Under the pieces are notes generated by a model. The model saw nothing but the letters and a program-made list of their open reading frames with translations, had not been told where the DNA came from and did not search any database. This document shows, one piece after another, positions 22,452 to 34,009 of a stretch of DNA of 64,000 bases (positions are counted from its first letter, which is position 1; each line of letters starts with the position of its first letter). The stretch is from Manihot esculenta (Eukaryota; Streptophyta; Magnoliopsida; Malpighiales; Euphorbiaceae), in contig NC_035176.2 in NCBI RefSeq assembly GCF_001659605.2, positions 30,746,716 to 30,810,715 of the forward strand, written 5' to 3'. Position numbers and translations under genes: made by a program.

Positions 22452-23586
22452 ATGCTAGATCAACCTCTCAATCTCAGAGACAATACTGAGATTAGGGTTT
22501 TAATGCCGCTCTCTCCCTCATGTGTGCTTCACTGCGCCACAGGTCTGTCCTCCGCAAACTTTCTTCTCTCTAATATATTTTTATGTATTTCCTCCATTTT
22601 CAGCTGGACTGCATGGAAATTGTTGAAGTTGTTAATGATGTTCTGTCATAATTTCACGAACATGATGAACTCCCCTTTGTCGTGTGCGTTCTAGTGATAA
22701 TTGAGTTCTTTACGGTTTGGTTGATTTTGCATTTTCTCCCTTTTCCATGAGAAAAAAAAAGGGCTTAACCAAAGGAGACATTAATGACTTAACGTTACAT
22801 CACTGTTCGTCCTTATCCCCTTCTTTATGAACCCCTAAATGATATTTTCTTAATATCTCATACAGAGGAGCTTTGACGAATAATTTTGAGTGATCATTCC
22901 TCGTCTATGTTTGAGATTGAAATAATCCATTGAGTTGGTTAAACATTTCAGCGTTGTTTTTTTTGTTCTTTATGTGTTTGTTTCTTGTTCTCTGTTTTGT
23001 AGGGGTGCCCTCTTATTTGCTATTATGTACTGCTGCTAGATTCATGGTTTCAGCTTCCCGCTGTAGATATTTGGTCCTGTCAATGCTTGTTTTGAATGTT
23101 AAATCAACTGATAGAAGAACCACTGCTGCCTGTCCAGACGATTCTCCCTTAACGACCATGAGTTAACACTGATATTTGCTGCTGGTGGATTTTTTTCCCG
23201 TTGCATCTACCATCTATCAATCAGGACTGGTGCCATCCGCTCTTCTTCTGACTCTTGAAAGTGGAAGTTCAAGCTTTAAAGCTCATCTTCCAGCATTTGC
23301 TGTTCAAAAGGATCCCCAATTCTTCCATCAAATATTCAACTTTTTCCCGGATACTCAGGTTTAAATACCTACAGATTTGCTGTTTGCTTACTGGCTTCAT
23401 ATAATTCAGAAAACACTAGTTTTCTCGACGAATGGCATAAGACTAGCTAAAGAGGGTCAGTGAGACTTATCAAATGTGTGATCTTATCAGCTCTTACTAC
23501 TCTCATAGAGCTTAATAGCAAAAATGAAGGCTTTACTCTTTCTTATTCTTAGGAGAATCACCCCACTCCAAAATAGCTGCAAAGCT

Positions 23587-23864
23587 GGCATCCTGATCTG
23601 CGATCACTAGTGATTCCAATGAATTAAAGGCTGCGAAGGGCTGACAATTTGGCGAAACGAAGACTAGATATCTCCTTAAGCGAGATATCTTTAACTCCTT
23701 AGTTCCTTAGAAAAGGATAAGAAGGGAGAAGCACGAAAAACCCTAGCTTTCTGTCAATCCTTAGCTCCAACTTGCATCAGATCCTTTTGCCCCATACTCG
23801 ATAGTTGGCAAAGAACTATACCAGTTTTCAGGACCGGAGCTATCAACCACTCAGCCATCTCTCC
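23587..23864 (-). other. Probable organellar DNA insertion
   Basis: On the minus strand the right end is a plastid-type tRNA-Ser fragment (separate entry). The left end (about 23587-23624) reads GGAATCACTAGTGATCGCAG and continues GATCAGGATGCC, closely resembling the conserved stretch near the 3' end of bacterial-type 16S rRNA (GGAATCGCTAGTAATCGC...GATCAG.ATGCC). Between them is a perfect 9-bp hairpin, AGATATCTC/GAGATATCT, near 23667-23691. Organellar rRNA and tRNA pieces together suggest transferred mitochondrial or plastid DNA. Confidence 0.45.
23800..23864 (-). pseudogene. Truncated tRNA-Ser(UGA), plastid type
   Basis: The minus strand from 23864 reads GGAGAGATGGCTGAGTGGTT, the start of plastid tRNA-Ser(UGA). 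The anticodon arm CCGGT-CCTGAAA-ACTGG is still paired with anticodon TGA, and the long variable arm (ATAGTTC...AACTAT) is present. After that the expected TpsiC arm and acceptor strand are missing and replaced by unrelated sequence. It cannot be a working tRNA. Confidence 0.65.
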
Positions 23865-25967
23865 TTATCAATGCAAACTGCAAAGAGTGTGTTGAGAATA
23901 TATCATGTTCTCCCCCATTGTAAAATTGTTCATTAAATGTAATGGTAGAACTGTAGAAACATAACTTTGGTTGTTTCTCATGCCTTGTTCTCAGTGTGTC
24001 ACCCAGTTTTTTTTTTTTTTCTGACATGCTTTCTGCAGGTTGCTGCAGTAGCATCTTAACCCACTAACATTGAAACATTGTATTTGAATATCTTGCAAGA
24101 CACCACGAAAAGACTTTTCCTTTTTCAAAACAAGGGATTTTATGAGAGGATTGGATTTTCTCCACTGTGTTGCAATTGGTGCTTTCTCCAACATCAACCA
24201 TTCATACAAGGGCTCCACTACATGATTGGTTTATGTTGACATAACCTTATCTGATTTGAAATTAATCTAGGAAATTTGGTGCAGTTCATATGCATAAGGC
24301 CTGTGCTAATTTGTTCTGTGACTTTCACTTTATGTCCGCTAATATGCTAGCCAGATACTTCCATATGGTTCATATGATGATCTACTTTGAACAACTTGAT
24401 AATATTGCTTTCCTTCTCTCTTTTGCTTGTCATCATCACTTTTCCTTAACAAGTTATTTATATATTTTTTATTATGAGTTATCTAATTCTGATCATGTTG
24501 TCATCTAAGTTACTGTTCTCTATAAGACAATACTCCACATTTATGGGGATATTTAACATTTTGTTTCATTCTAATTTCCTATCAAATTTATCTCATCAGA
24601 TTAACAATTGTATAACATCCATTTTGTTACTTATGCAACAGAAGTCTAGGTTCAATGGTAGAGTTTCTGATTGAATTAGTTTCTGTGTTATCAGATGCCA
24701 TTTTTAGACCAACATGGTGGGGCATAACATTAGAGTTTTCGTCAAAACTGTCATTTTCTAACGCATATTTCCCCTGAAAGAACCACTTGTTGAGGACAAT
24801 TTTTCAACAATTAGTTCACAGTACAAGCTAGTTTGTCACTTTGTCCTGTCAAGAAACAATTCAGTCCAAACTTTGAGCCATATGGCGGAGGTTGCATCAA
24901 CTCATCCCAAAAGTTTTCTGGTAGTCTTATTTCTTACTCCATGTGAATATCCAAAAAAAATGAAAATAAAAATAAAACAAGAAAACCTCTTTGTCAATTA
25001 GTGTCTTCATCCTACTTCCAAAATGTATTTGATATGTTGCAGATCAGTTGGCAGGGCCTGCTTTCCAGATTGGTTTTATTTTGTTTCTCGTTCAAAAGAA
25101 TTTTCAGCTAAAATGCACACATTAACTTTATAGGAGTACCCAATTTGGACAAACAAGAGACATGGAACAACCTGCTGCTGCGAGGTACATTGCTTGGATG
25201 TTGAGCCCTGATAACAAATCTCATCAGGATCTGCCGTTTGAGAGTTTGACTAAAATATCAGAGTTGTTGGGCTCTGAAACAAATAGACTCAGGTGTTCAT
25301 GAGAGAGTTATAAATGACTACGGACCGAGTGTTGTGACGTTATGGAAGATTATAGCTTTGGAAACAAGTATGATTAGCAAGTTAGTGGCTTCTGCTCAGC
25401 TAATTCCAAGTATCATGAATTAAGTACGTTTTGTCCCTGATAGGCTAGAGGATGGATGCTTCATTATTGAGAATGAAACAGGTGGAATGGATATTATTTT
25501 GCAAGGTCATTTGGGAGCAAGCAGGCATTTGATGAAGTTTATCAAGAGCATGATCCAGCTTAATGTTGTTGAAAATGGAAATGTTATGCTGGTGGATCCT
25601 CCATGGCAGATTGGAGAGGTGGCAGCATCAAGGGCAAGAAATGTTAAAACGTGGCGAAGACGTTGACGAGCCCATTAAGAGCTCGAGTCATAAACTTGGC
25701 ACAAAGAATAATTCTTATTTGTTTTACTGCATTTCTTAATTATTGTTACAAATAGTACGCTTTAGTAAGTGTGATTGCAACATTTTTACAATTTACGTAT
25801 GCGTTTAGCCCTATTGCCTATGTTGTCTTTTCTGCTTTCACCTTGGAAATCTGAGAGGCCTGAAGGTTTGGAAATCTTATATAGACAGCAACAAATGGTT
25901 AATGTATTCAAGGTGAAGAGAACCAGAATTTCATTTGTTTGATTAGCTGCTGTGGATTTTCAAGGCT

Positions 25968-28900
25968 TCAACTGCAGCGAACCTCAACTGAAAGCTTCTT
26001 TGGGCTACCTGGACATGGGTCCCCTCCAAAGTTTGCAGGATCCACAGCTACTTCACATGATTGCTTTCCAAGACAGTTCTGCAAGAGACTCCTCATGTTA
26101 GTCTCATGAAGCAAAAGTTATAAATGAAACTCAACTGATTAATTGGATTGGTTGAGTGAGAGCAGTGAGTGCTTACCCTTTGGAAAGGATCCCAAGACTT
26201 CTGGGCATGACATTTCCCCTGTTGGAAGAATCCACATCTTCCTTGAGGCCATCCATAGCTAGCAAACTTAATCTGAGAGATGGTTTGCCCAGGAGGACAC
26301 CACAAATGAGCTTTGGGTTTGACTGGGACAAGCCCCTGCGAATTCAGCACTGCTGGCTGATCATCATATATATCAGCACAAACACTTCCTACGATTCGTT
26401 TGAGCAAAGAAATTCCACTAGGATCGCCACCAATTTCTTCGAACACAACCAATAGATTCCCCTTGGGGGACAACCATGAGCGAGGAACATGGTACCTGAG
26501 ATTAACATCATCATGAAGAACTGTTCATAATGTGATAAAACAAAAGTAAGCTAAACCAACTAGTAATTATCCCACCATTGTTGAGAGGGTTGTCCGCATT
26601 TGCTTCGACATTTCTTATCATCATAGGTTCCTGCATAATCACAATCTCGACAATTCCCACGAGCTGTGTATCCAGGCCAGTGACGTCCAATGCTTCGACC
26701 ATTTATCCATATTTGACCTTTTCCCATGGTGTACATATCTAATGCTAATGGGTCATCGCCTGGTGGTGCATCAAACGTTGTCTGCAAATTTTATATAAAT
26801 TAATTTAGCTGTTAGAACTTTATGCTTCTAATTCCTTGTCAAAATAAATCATATGGGAATGTAAAGTTTTACCTTGTACCATGTCAGTGGTTGTTTTTTA
26901 GACAGTTGTGGTCCTTTAGCCCAGCTAACTGATGAACTCCCAGCAAAAGTTCCTAGATTTAAGTCTTCTCCTTTTAGACCAATCTGCTCAGTGAAATGGA
27001 AATCAATGATTCTCCGGTTCTTGATAAGGTGAAATGGAACAAATTTGTGAGAATTAACAAACCTTGTAAGACCATTTCCACTTGGACATGTCTAATGTTC
27101 CTTGATTTAAACCTGATAATGTGATTGGACCCATAACCCCAGCATTCCATGTATCATAATGCACACCAACATTCTGAGAGATCAATTAAAGAGGCACAGA
27201 TGATGAGTTCAAACCCTAATCATTTTCTGCCATTAATTAATTTATTTAAACCTCAGAAAGAATAGAAAGTGAGAGCAGAGTACTAACCGGAAGACCTACA
27301 ATAGCACTTAACAGGGAGATGGTATTTGTACCAGCTTTCAAATTCACATTTTGGCTGAATTTTACCTTAGGATTATCCAATGACCCATATACAGTGCCTA
27401 CAGTAAGAATATATTCATAAGATGAACATATAGAGCGAGGTCTAAATATTGCTTATGCATACTATCTTCCATTAAATTACCTGCTAATTGACCATTGATG
27501 AAAACATGCAAAACATGGCCAGCTGAATTAACCGTAAGAAAAGGACTCTTTCCATTCTTCAAAAACCCTTCATTTGGATCTATGTTTACGCTGAAACCCC
27601 AAAAAATAAGAGAGTAATTACAATTTAAACTCTAATCTCCTGTAGAGTTCAAAATGATTAACTCAAATTATTGCCGGAGCTACGTTATATATACATTTAA
27701 CCACTAATTCAATGGCCGAAAGAGGGAGAATATGAATGCGATTACTTACTTTGTCATGTACCATAAATAATCTGTTTTGTCCCAAGTGATGAACTTTTGC
27801 TCCCACAATCCATCATGTATAAATGTACCCGCAGTGTAACCAACAGAAACTTCATCATTGTATGACTGCCAAGAAAATCCAGTCACTGCAGGCATCATCC
27901 ACATCTGTGTGCTCTGAGCACCAATCTGTACAGAAATTATTATAATTCAGTTGATCTTTGCGAAGTAAATTTTGATTGTTCTCAATTTCCAGTACTTAAA
28001 TTTTCTTTCTCCTTACCCTTGCAGTGTTGTAAACTACAGTTTTGCAGTCAGGGAGGATGCTGATCGACCAAGGTGGAAGCCAATATTCTTTATTACTGAA
28101 CACCACTTTCACAGAGTATTGTGCGTCATAGTTTGCTAAAAAGGCTGCACAGGCTGATTTTGCTTGGTATACATGAGCCTACAAATGATTATGCATATTA
28201 GCACTAGAAAACCAAATAAAAGAACTACAAATGCAATTTTTCTAATCTGAATTCTTCTTTACCTCTTGATTTTTCCCAAGAGATATTACTGTCGGATCTA
28301 CAGAAACTAAAGCAGGTTCACATTGCTTGATGGCTTTATGCAGATCTCTCAAGTGTCCCCACTTTGGATCATGTGGTAATCCTGCAGGAACGAAAAATAA
28401 GCATTTCCTCAAGCAACTTATGAGCATTAAGAGGTAAACAACTTTGGAATTTGGAAACATACCATATTCATCAATAGGGGCATCATAATCATAGCTAGTA
28501 GCCATGAAAAGGCCAGAAGTTCGGCCAAAATTTGTTCCTCCATGATACTGTAGAAAAATTTAAGGAAATTTATCAAAACTGGAAATAATTAATACACCAG
28601 ATCCGATTCAGATGAATTTATACACTTACCATATAATAATTTACAAATGAACCGCTATTGGCTATAAACCTTGCAACTGAAAATGCTGTATCTTCTGGTG
28701 GCCTGTAAGGAACTGCACCACCGTATTCTGTGTACCTGAAGAATGTAAGAAATCAAATATCAGAAGACAGAAATGCAAAGGAAACAAAAGGGGGCAAATT
28801 ATAATACTGGTGATGTGACTCACCAACCAGTCCAATTTTCTGTCCACATTTTTGGTTTATTATTGTTATTTGGTTGGAAGCCTTCACAGTAGAATCCATT

Positions 28901-30486
28901 GCAGGTATCAATCTGCAAATCACCAAATTGATACAAATATGAATAAATGGGAACAACCCAAAAGCAAGAACTACAAGTTTTCACAGATTTTGTCAAAATC
29001 ACTTACAACTGGATCAGGGGCATCTTGTTGTTTGCACATGATCCATGGGACTCCTGTGTTTAGGCCCACTGCCATCGCAGCTGCCCATTTTGTATAAGCT
29101 TTACCCGGTGCACCAATTTCCCATTCCACTGGCCCATATTCATTCTCAATCTAATCAAGAAAGACAAACTTAAAGTAAATCTTTTGAGTAGAGTACAAGT
29201 TAAAGAGAACTATATAGTGACAAGCAATGAATCAGGTACCTGAGATAGAATGATTGGACCTCCCTGAGGTTCAAATAACCTTTCTGCCTTCATCATATCC
29301 ACAATCTTAGTTGTGAATTTTTGCATTTGAGCCTTCATTTCAGATGTGCAAAACCCCAGTAAATAAGATTGATTTGTTTTATGAATGGAAGAGACAAAAG
29401 GGATTGGAAAATTGCAAGCAGACACCAAACCTTAAAAGGGCCATTGTCTGTTCTAAATTCAATGCCTGGAATGTATTTTAACCACATGGGAAATCCCCTG
29501 AACCAAACAGAAATCATTTGAACTGAGATTCTTTGTTTACTCAATTTTAGATTAAATTAGTGGATTATAATATTTATATAATAGTTACCCAAAGTTCCAT
29601 TCTGCACAAACAAAAGGTCCGATCCGCAGATGAACATAGAGGCCAGCTTGCTGTACTAGCTTGACGAACTTCACTATATCATATCGATCCTCGAAATAGT
29701 ACTTTGTTTTTGGACAAAGATGAAAAAAACCATTTAGTTTTTTAAACCAGTAACTATTACAACCTTAAAGAAAAAAGATGTAAATTGAATTACTTGTCCT
29801 TGAGAAGGCTCATGTCCATTCCAGAAGACATAGGTTTCTATCATATCCAAGCCTCCTTCTCTAGCTTTCTGAATAAGGCTTGGCCACATCTGTATATTAT
29901 ACATATGCAGAACATGAAGACATCAAACTTTGATGCAGAAAATTTTAGTGCAATTTACAGAAAAAAAAAAAAGCAGCTTTAGTTGATTATTTCTTTCTTT
30001 TACATCATTGAATTTTTATTTTCACCTTGGATTAAATGTCAAGAAATACATTCATGAATTTTTTGGCCAAACCCATATTAGTGTTTGGTGCAAACTGCCA
30101 AGACATTCAAAGTTTGATGATGTAATAGATAAAAACAGTAAAAGAGAAGTAAAACCCAAGTTTGAATTTTAGTAAAAGAAGAAATTTTAAGAATGTTTTT
30201 ATTGAAGAAAGAGAAAAAAAGGACACAAGGAGTATAGCTATTGGTCAAAATGGAATGAAAAACTGAGAGACACAAAGAATGAGAAAAAGCAAATAAGTCA
30301 TATTTTTATAAGTACCTCAGGAGTGCTTCTTGGGTAATGAATAGAACCAGAAATAAGGATTCTTCTTTGTCCATTGATTATAATAGCTTTTTGATCATAT
30401 GTCACAGAAGCTGTAGCAGAAGCAATCCATGAAGACAACAATAATAGCAGCAACACAAACCCATTTTCCCTTGACATTTTCCACAT
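25968..30486 (-). CDS. Beta-galactosidase (GH35) with lectin tail, tandem copy A
   Basis: Nineteen exons, total 832 aa: 30316-30486, 29794-29889, 29589-29701, 29431-29497, 29240-29332, 29007-29150, 28824-28912, 28630-28735, 28463-28547, 28263-28381, 28017-28178, 27750-27925, 27481-27590, 27288-27397, 27063-27173, 26873-26983, 26576-26781, 26177-26495, 25968-26078. All introns are GT/AG and the phases join. Residues 1 to about 26 are a signal peptide, so the enzyme is secreted to the cell wall. The GH35 signature [14 protein letters not shown] gives acid/base Glu184; WTENWTGW gives nucleophile Glu253. The tail from about 745 is a Cys-rich SUEL-type lectin domain ending SVEVRCS, as in Arabidopsis BGAL1. 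It removes terminal beta-galactose from wall galactans or glycoproteins. The start is the second ATG (MWKMSREN), which aligns with copy B; 30495 is also in frame. Confidence 0.95.
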
Positions 30487-30654
30487 TAAAAACAAAAAAA
30501 AATTATAATCCCAATTGGCTATGCTTTCATATGGGATTGAATTTCTGGCAAGTAAGTGAGTTTATGAAAGAATTTTGAAGAATTTAAAGTAGCAGTTTTA
30601 AGAATCCTCTTCTCTTGTCTTCTCCTCTTGTTTCTGACACTGCTCATGCCATCA

Positions 30655-30661
30655 ATTTATA
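30655..30661 (-). promoter_or_regulatory. Candidate TATA box of beta-galactosidase copy A
   Basis: TATAAAT on the minus strand, about 170 bases before the start codon at 30486, with a CT/GA-rich leader between. Position is reasonable but untested. Confidence 0.4.
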
Positions 30662-31842
30662 AGAGAACGATGCTTCTAAAATAAGAATTTCTTGGTGAGG
30701 CAAATGATTATCCAATACATTAAATTCTTATCCATCATATTCATAGTCAACGTGCTTTGGTATTAAACCTTTATTAAGATATATTTTTCAGTTGGCTGGA
30801 ATATATTTATATATACATTTACCATAGATTTGAGTCTCCTTCATCCGTAGAATTTCAAGTTTAAATTTTAAATATAATAAAAAGTATTATATATATATAT
30901 ATTTTTTTAAAAAAAATTTATAATTCAATTCGTATCAAAATAATATTTTATCATTAATCGACAGATGAATCGTGAAATAGGTTTATTTAAAAAAAAAAAA
31001 ATCGTTGTCCATGCATAAAAAATATATATATGTATAGGTGTGAAAGGTTTGTGAGTTAATTAAGAAGAAAAAAAAGAAAAGAAAAGAGGGGAATCGTGAG
31101 AAATAAAATGTGATTAGGCATGACAACTAGATTAGACAAAGACAGATTAAGTAATGGCCAACAAGATTAGATAATGTCTAATTTGCCAAATGAGTTGAAT
31201 ATCTCAATGATTTCCTCTGCTTTCCATCCACGCCATTCTGATTTCTTTTTTAATTCTCATTACTATTTTTAACTAACTCATTTATGACTCTCTTCCCAAT
31301 TAATATTGATATTGCAACTTCTCTTTTTTTCTATTTCTTCAATTTTTCGTGGGAATTTCAACTTGAAAATAAAATGGTCTTTAAAACTTAGGATTCGTTT
31401 GAGAATTTGATATCATTTTGGTGTTCTATCCTTTTCCACTCATTTAAAAAATATATATATATATATTTTTTAATTGATTTCCACTTAAATACACAATTGA
31501 TATTGGCTGAAAAATAATTTATTTTTATTCTGTCATAGCAATATTAAGAAATAAAAATTATTAATACAACTTATGGGAAGAAAGTTCAATTGTATTGATA
31601 AGGCTTTCAAAGTTTAAGAAATTATTTCCTTTTCTATTTTATTTAAATTAGAATAACTTATTTTTTAATTATGAAAATATTTTTTATTGACAATTTTTTT
31701 AAAATTATAAACATTTAAAAATATAAAAAATATTTTTCATCAAATAAACAGAACCTATATAAATTTCTTTTCAATATTAACTATCTTAAACTAATTAAAA
31801 TTTATTATTTCTCATTTTCAAAGTTATAAACTATATTTTTTC

Positions 31843-31920
31843 GCACTCCAAGACTTGGTCTGGTGGAAAGTGCATGATTGACTCTCTTATCATGTGATCC
31901 AATTTTAGAGATATTTTTTT
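31843..31920 (+). repeat. SINE-like head related to 2349-2444
   Basis: Starts GCACTCCAAGACTTGGTCTG and continues GTGGAAAGTGCAT, parallel to the head of the first SINE (GCACTC, then the A box, then AAGTGCAT). The B box is decayed. ATATTTTTTC before and ATATTTTTTTC after may be remnants of a target-site duplication. Confidence 0.4.
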
Positions 31921-33261
31921 CTTCCGTGTTAATAAAAAGAGAAATATTTTTATTTTTACTTTAAATTTACACTTTAAATCCGCTCGTTAGAGGTTAGAGT
32001 TGAATTTGCACTTTAAATTTATACTCTATTTTTATAAATATTTTATTTTTTAATAAAATAAATTTCCAATGACATGCAATGTAATATTATTATAGGGATC
32101 TAGCTTTAAAAATGAAGAGTGCCAAAGTTGATAATCACTAATGCTAAAGGGATAAGTATAAGATATGGTATATTTCTTACATTTAATTATATTTTTTTCA
32201 TATAATTGTTTAGCTATTGCATCATAACTAACTCTCTTCTTTCTTCTTTTCTCTTTATTATTATTTTTTTAATATTTTCTATTATTATTTTTTTAATAAT
32301 TTTTTATATTTAATTTGAATAGGTAGCTAATATAATTTTTTTTTAAATTACGTATTATGAAATTCATACAATGAAAAAAAAATATTATACTTCCTAAATA
32401 AATTTATATGAAAAGGACACTTACAAATAATGATATGAAATGATTTTCCGTTTTCAACACATGATTATCTCACGCTCTTATCCAGTCCACATATTATAAC
32501 CTTAACTTTACTTATCAATACTTCCTTTCTTTTTTTATTTGAGAAATATAATACTACATATATAATTATATATTTTAATAAAATTATAATTTTAATGATA
32601 TTTTTATTCGTTATTAAAAAATAAATAAATTTTTTAAATTTATTTTTATAGTAATAATATTTCTATTTTTTTAAATAGAGCTTCAAATACTGAGATTTAA
32701 ATTTAAATTTATTAAATGAGTAATATATCTTTAACTATTATAAAAATTAAATAGTAATTTTTTCTAAATAAATATTCTTATTTGTTAAGTAATAATAGTT
32801 ACATATGTTTTTTTTTTTTTAAAGTTATATAAATAAATAAATAAAATAAATCTGGGCAAGAGTTGAAGACAAGTCAAGTACCTGCGTCTGGGGCTTGTGC
32901 TTGAGTTTTGCGTCATTGCTTTCCATCATAGCGTATCGTAAACACGTTTCTCCTTTTCTTTTGCGTTTAATGTTTTTAAGGCTTAATCGTAATAATTGGA
33001 AAAAAAAATCTTTAATTTAAAAGACTGAAAATATTTAGTATATAAAGAGAAAATATTTTTTAAATTTTAAAAATTATATTCATAAAAATATTTATATGTA
33101 AATTTTAATAAAATCTTTTATATTTACTATTGCAATCAAACAAGTTTATTGAAAAATGTTTTCACATACAATATAATTATTTAAAAATTTTAACAAGAAT
33201 TGTGATTTAAACAATTTGAGATTTTAAAATTTACCATCATTATTTTTTTATCATATTGTGA

Positions 33262-33372
33262 TCACGATCGATGAATACGATCGATAAATACGTGTATGAT
33301 TAATACATTAATAATATTAAACACGATCGATGAATATGTGTATAATTAATATATCAATAAATATCGATTCGT
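33262..33372. repeat. Imperfect tandem repeat
   Basis: The motif CACGATCGATGAATA followed by an A/T-rich tail with GTGTATNATTAATA occurs twice, with a third partial copy. It stands out by its CGATCG content in AT-rich surroundings. Confidence 0.5.
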
Positions 33373-34009
33373 GTATGGCTAAATTATTAAAAGCCTTATG
33401 ATCAATGTTGTTATTAACTTATGATTGCTTAGATAGCCTGTTAGAGGCGCTCAACCCAAGCAGGGAAAAACAATTCTGAAAAAGCTTCATCATTTGAGAC
33501 TAGTAATTGATTAAGCCCAATTAAAATTTGATAGAGGACTTATTAATTTTCTATCTTGAATTCTACTGGTGTCAAACTAGAATTCCAGAAAAATAAATGA
33601 ATGATAAGAAGAATCCCTTCAATACATAGAAATTAACAAAATCTGTATTACTCTTTTCCATTTTATTCTTACAAATGAAAAGCACAAAAAATGCTTCAAA
33701 CCCAGCAAGCCAAATGCTTACATTACTTGTATCAGATATCAGTGATCTAAGAACTAAGATTTTTGCAGATTGTAATAAGGCTAAGTATGCTGCATTGAGC
33801 TGTATTTGGCCAATAATAGCTTGTCTATGTACATGAGGCACCATCACAACCACTTCACAAATATTCGGCTTCGCCGAAATTGAGTGTGGTATGTATTTAT
33901 ACTTTTGCTAAGCTTCAAATCTTATAAATGCTGTATCAATCAATGGTTTATGCACTGAAGATCTTATTTGGGACTTGATTTATTTGGCTAGATACAGTTC
34001 TTCCAGACT

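Larger units (their letters stand above)
22452..25666 (+). pseudogene. Degraded multi-exon gene, family not recognised
   Basis: Several spliced-looking coding pieces lie in order. A candidate first exon starts at the ATG at 22452. After an acceptor near 22602 a piece reads LDCMEIVEVVNDVLS then hits a stop. A further open piece near 23220-23360 reads SFKAHLPAFAVQKDPQFFHQ and ends at a donor CAG/GT. The last piece, from 25163, reads ARYIAWMLSPDNKSHQDL and is broken by a frameshift near 25275 (continuing ALKQIDSGVHERVINDYG), by a stop at about 25420, and ends at 25664-25666. The lesions suggest a dead gene. Organellar-like DNA is inserted in the middle. I cannot name the family. Confidence 0.4.
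30487..34009. other. Intergenic DNA between the two beta-galactosidase genes
   Basis: Nearest the gene at 30486 is its upstream region with a candidate TATA box. The rest is AT-rich with poly(T) and (TA)n runs. It includes a SINE-like head (31843-31920) and an imperfect tandem repeat built on CACGATCGATGAATA near 33262-33372. The final stretch (33550-34009) is the 3' region of copy B. No other gene is supported. Confidence 0.6.
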
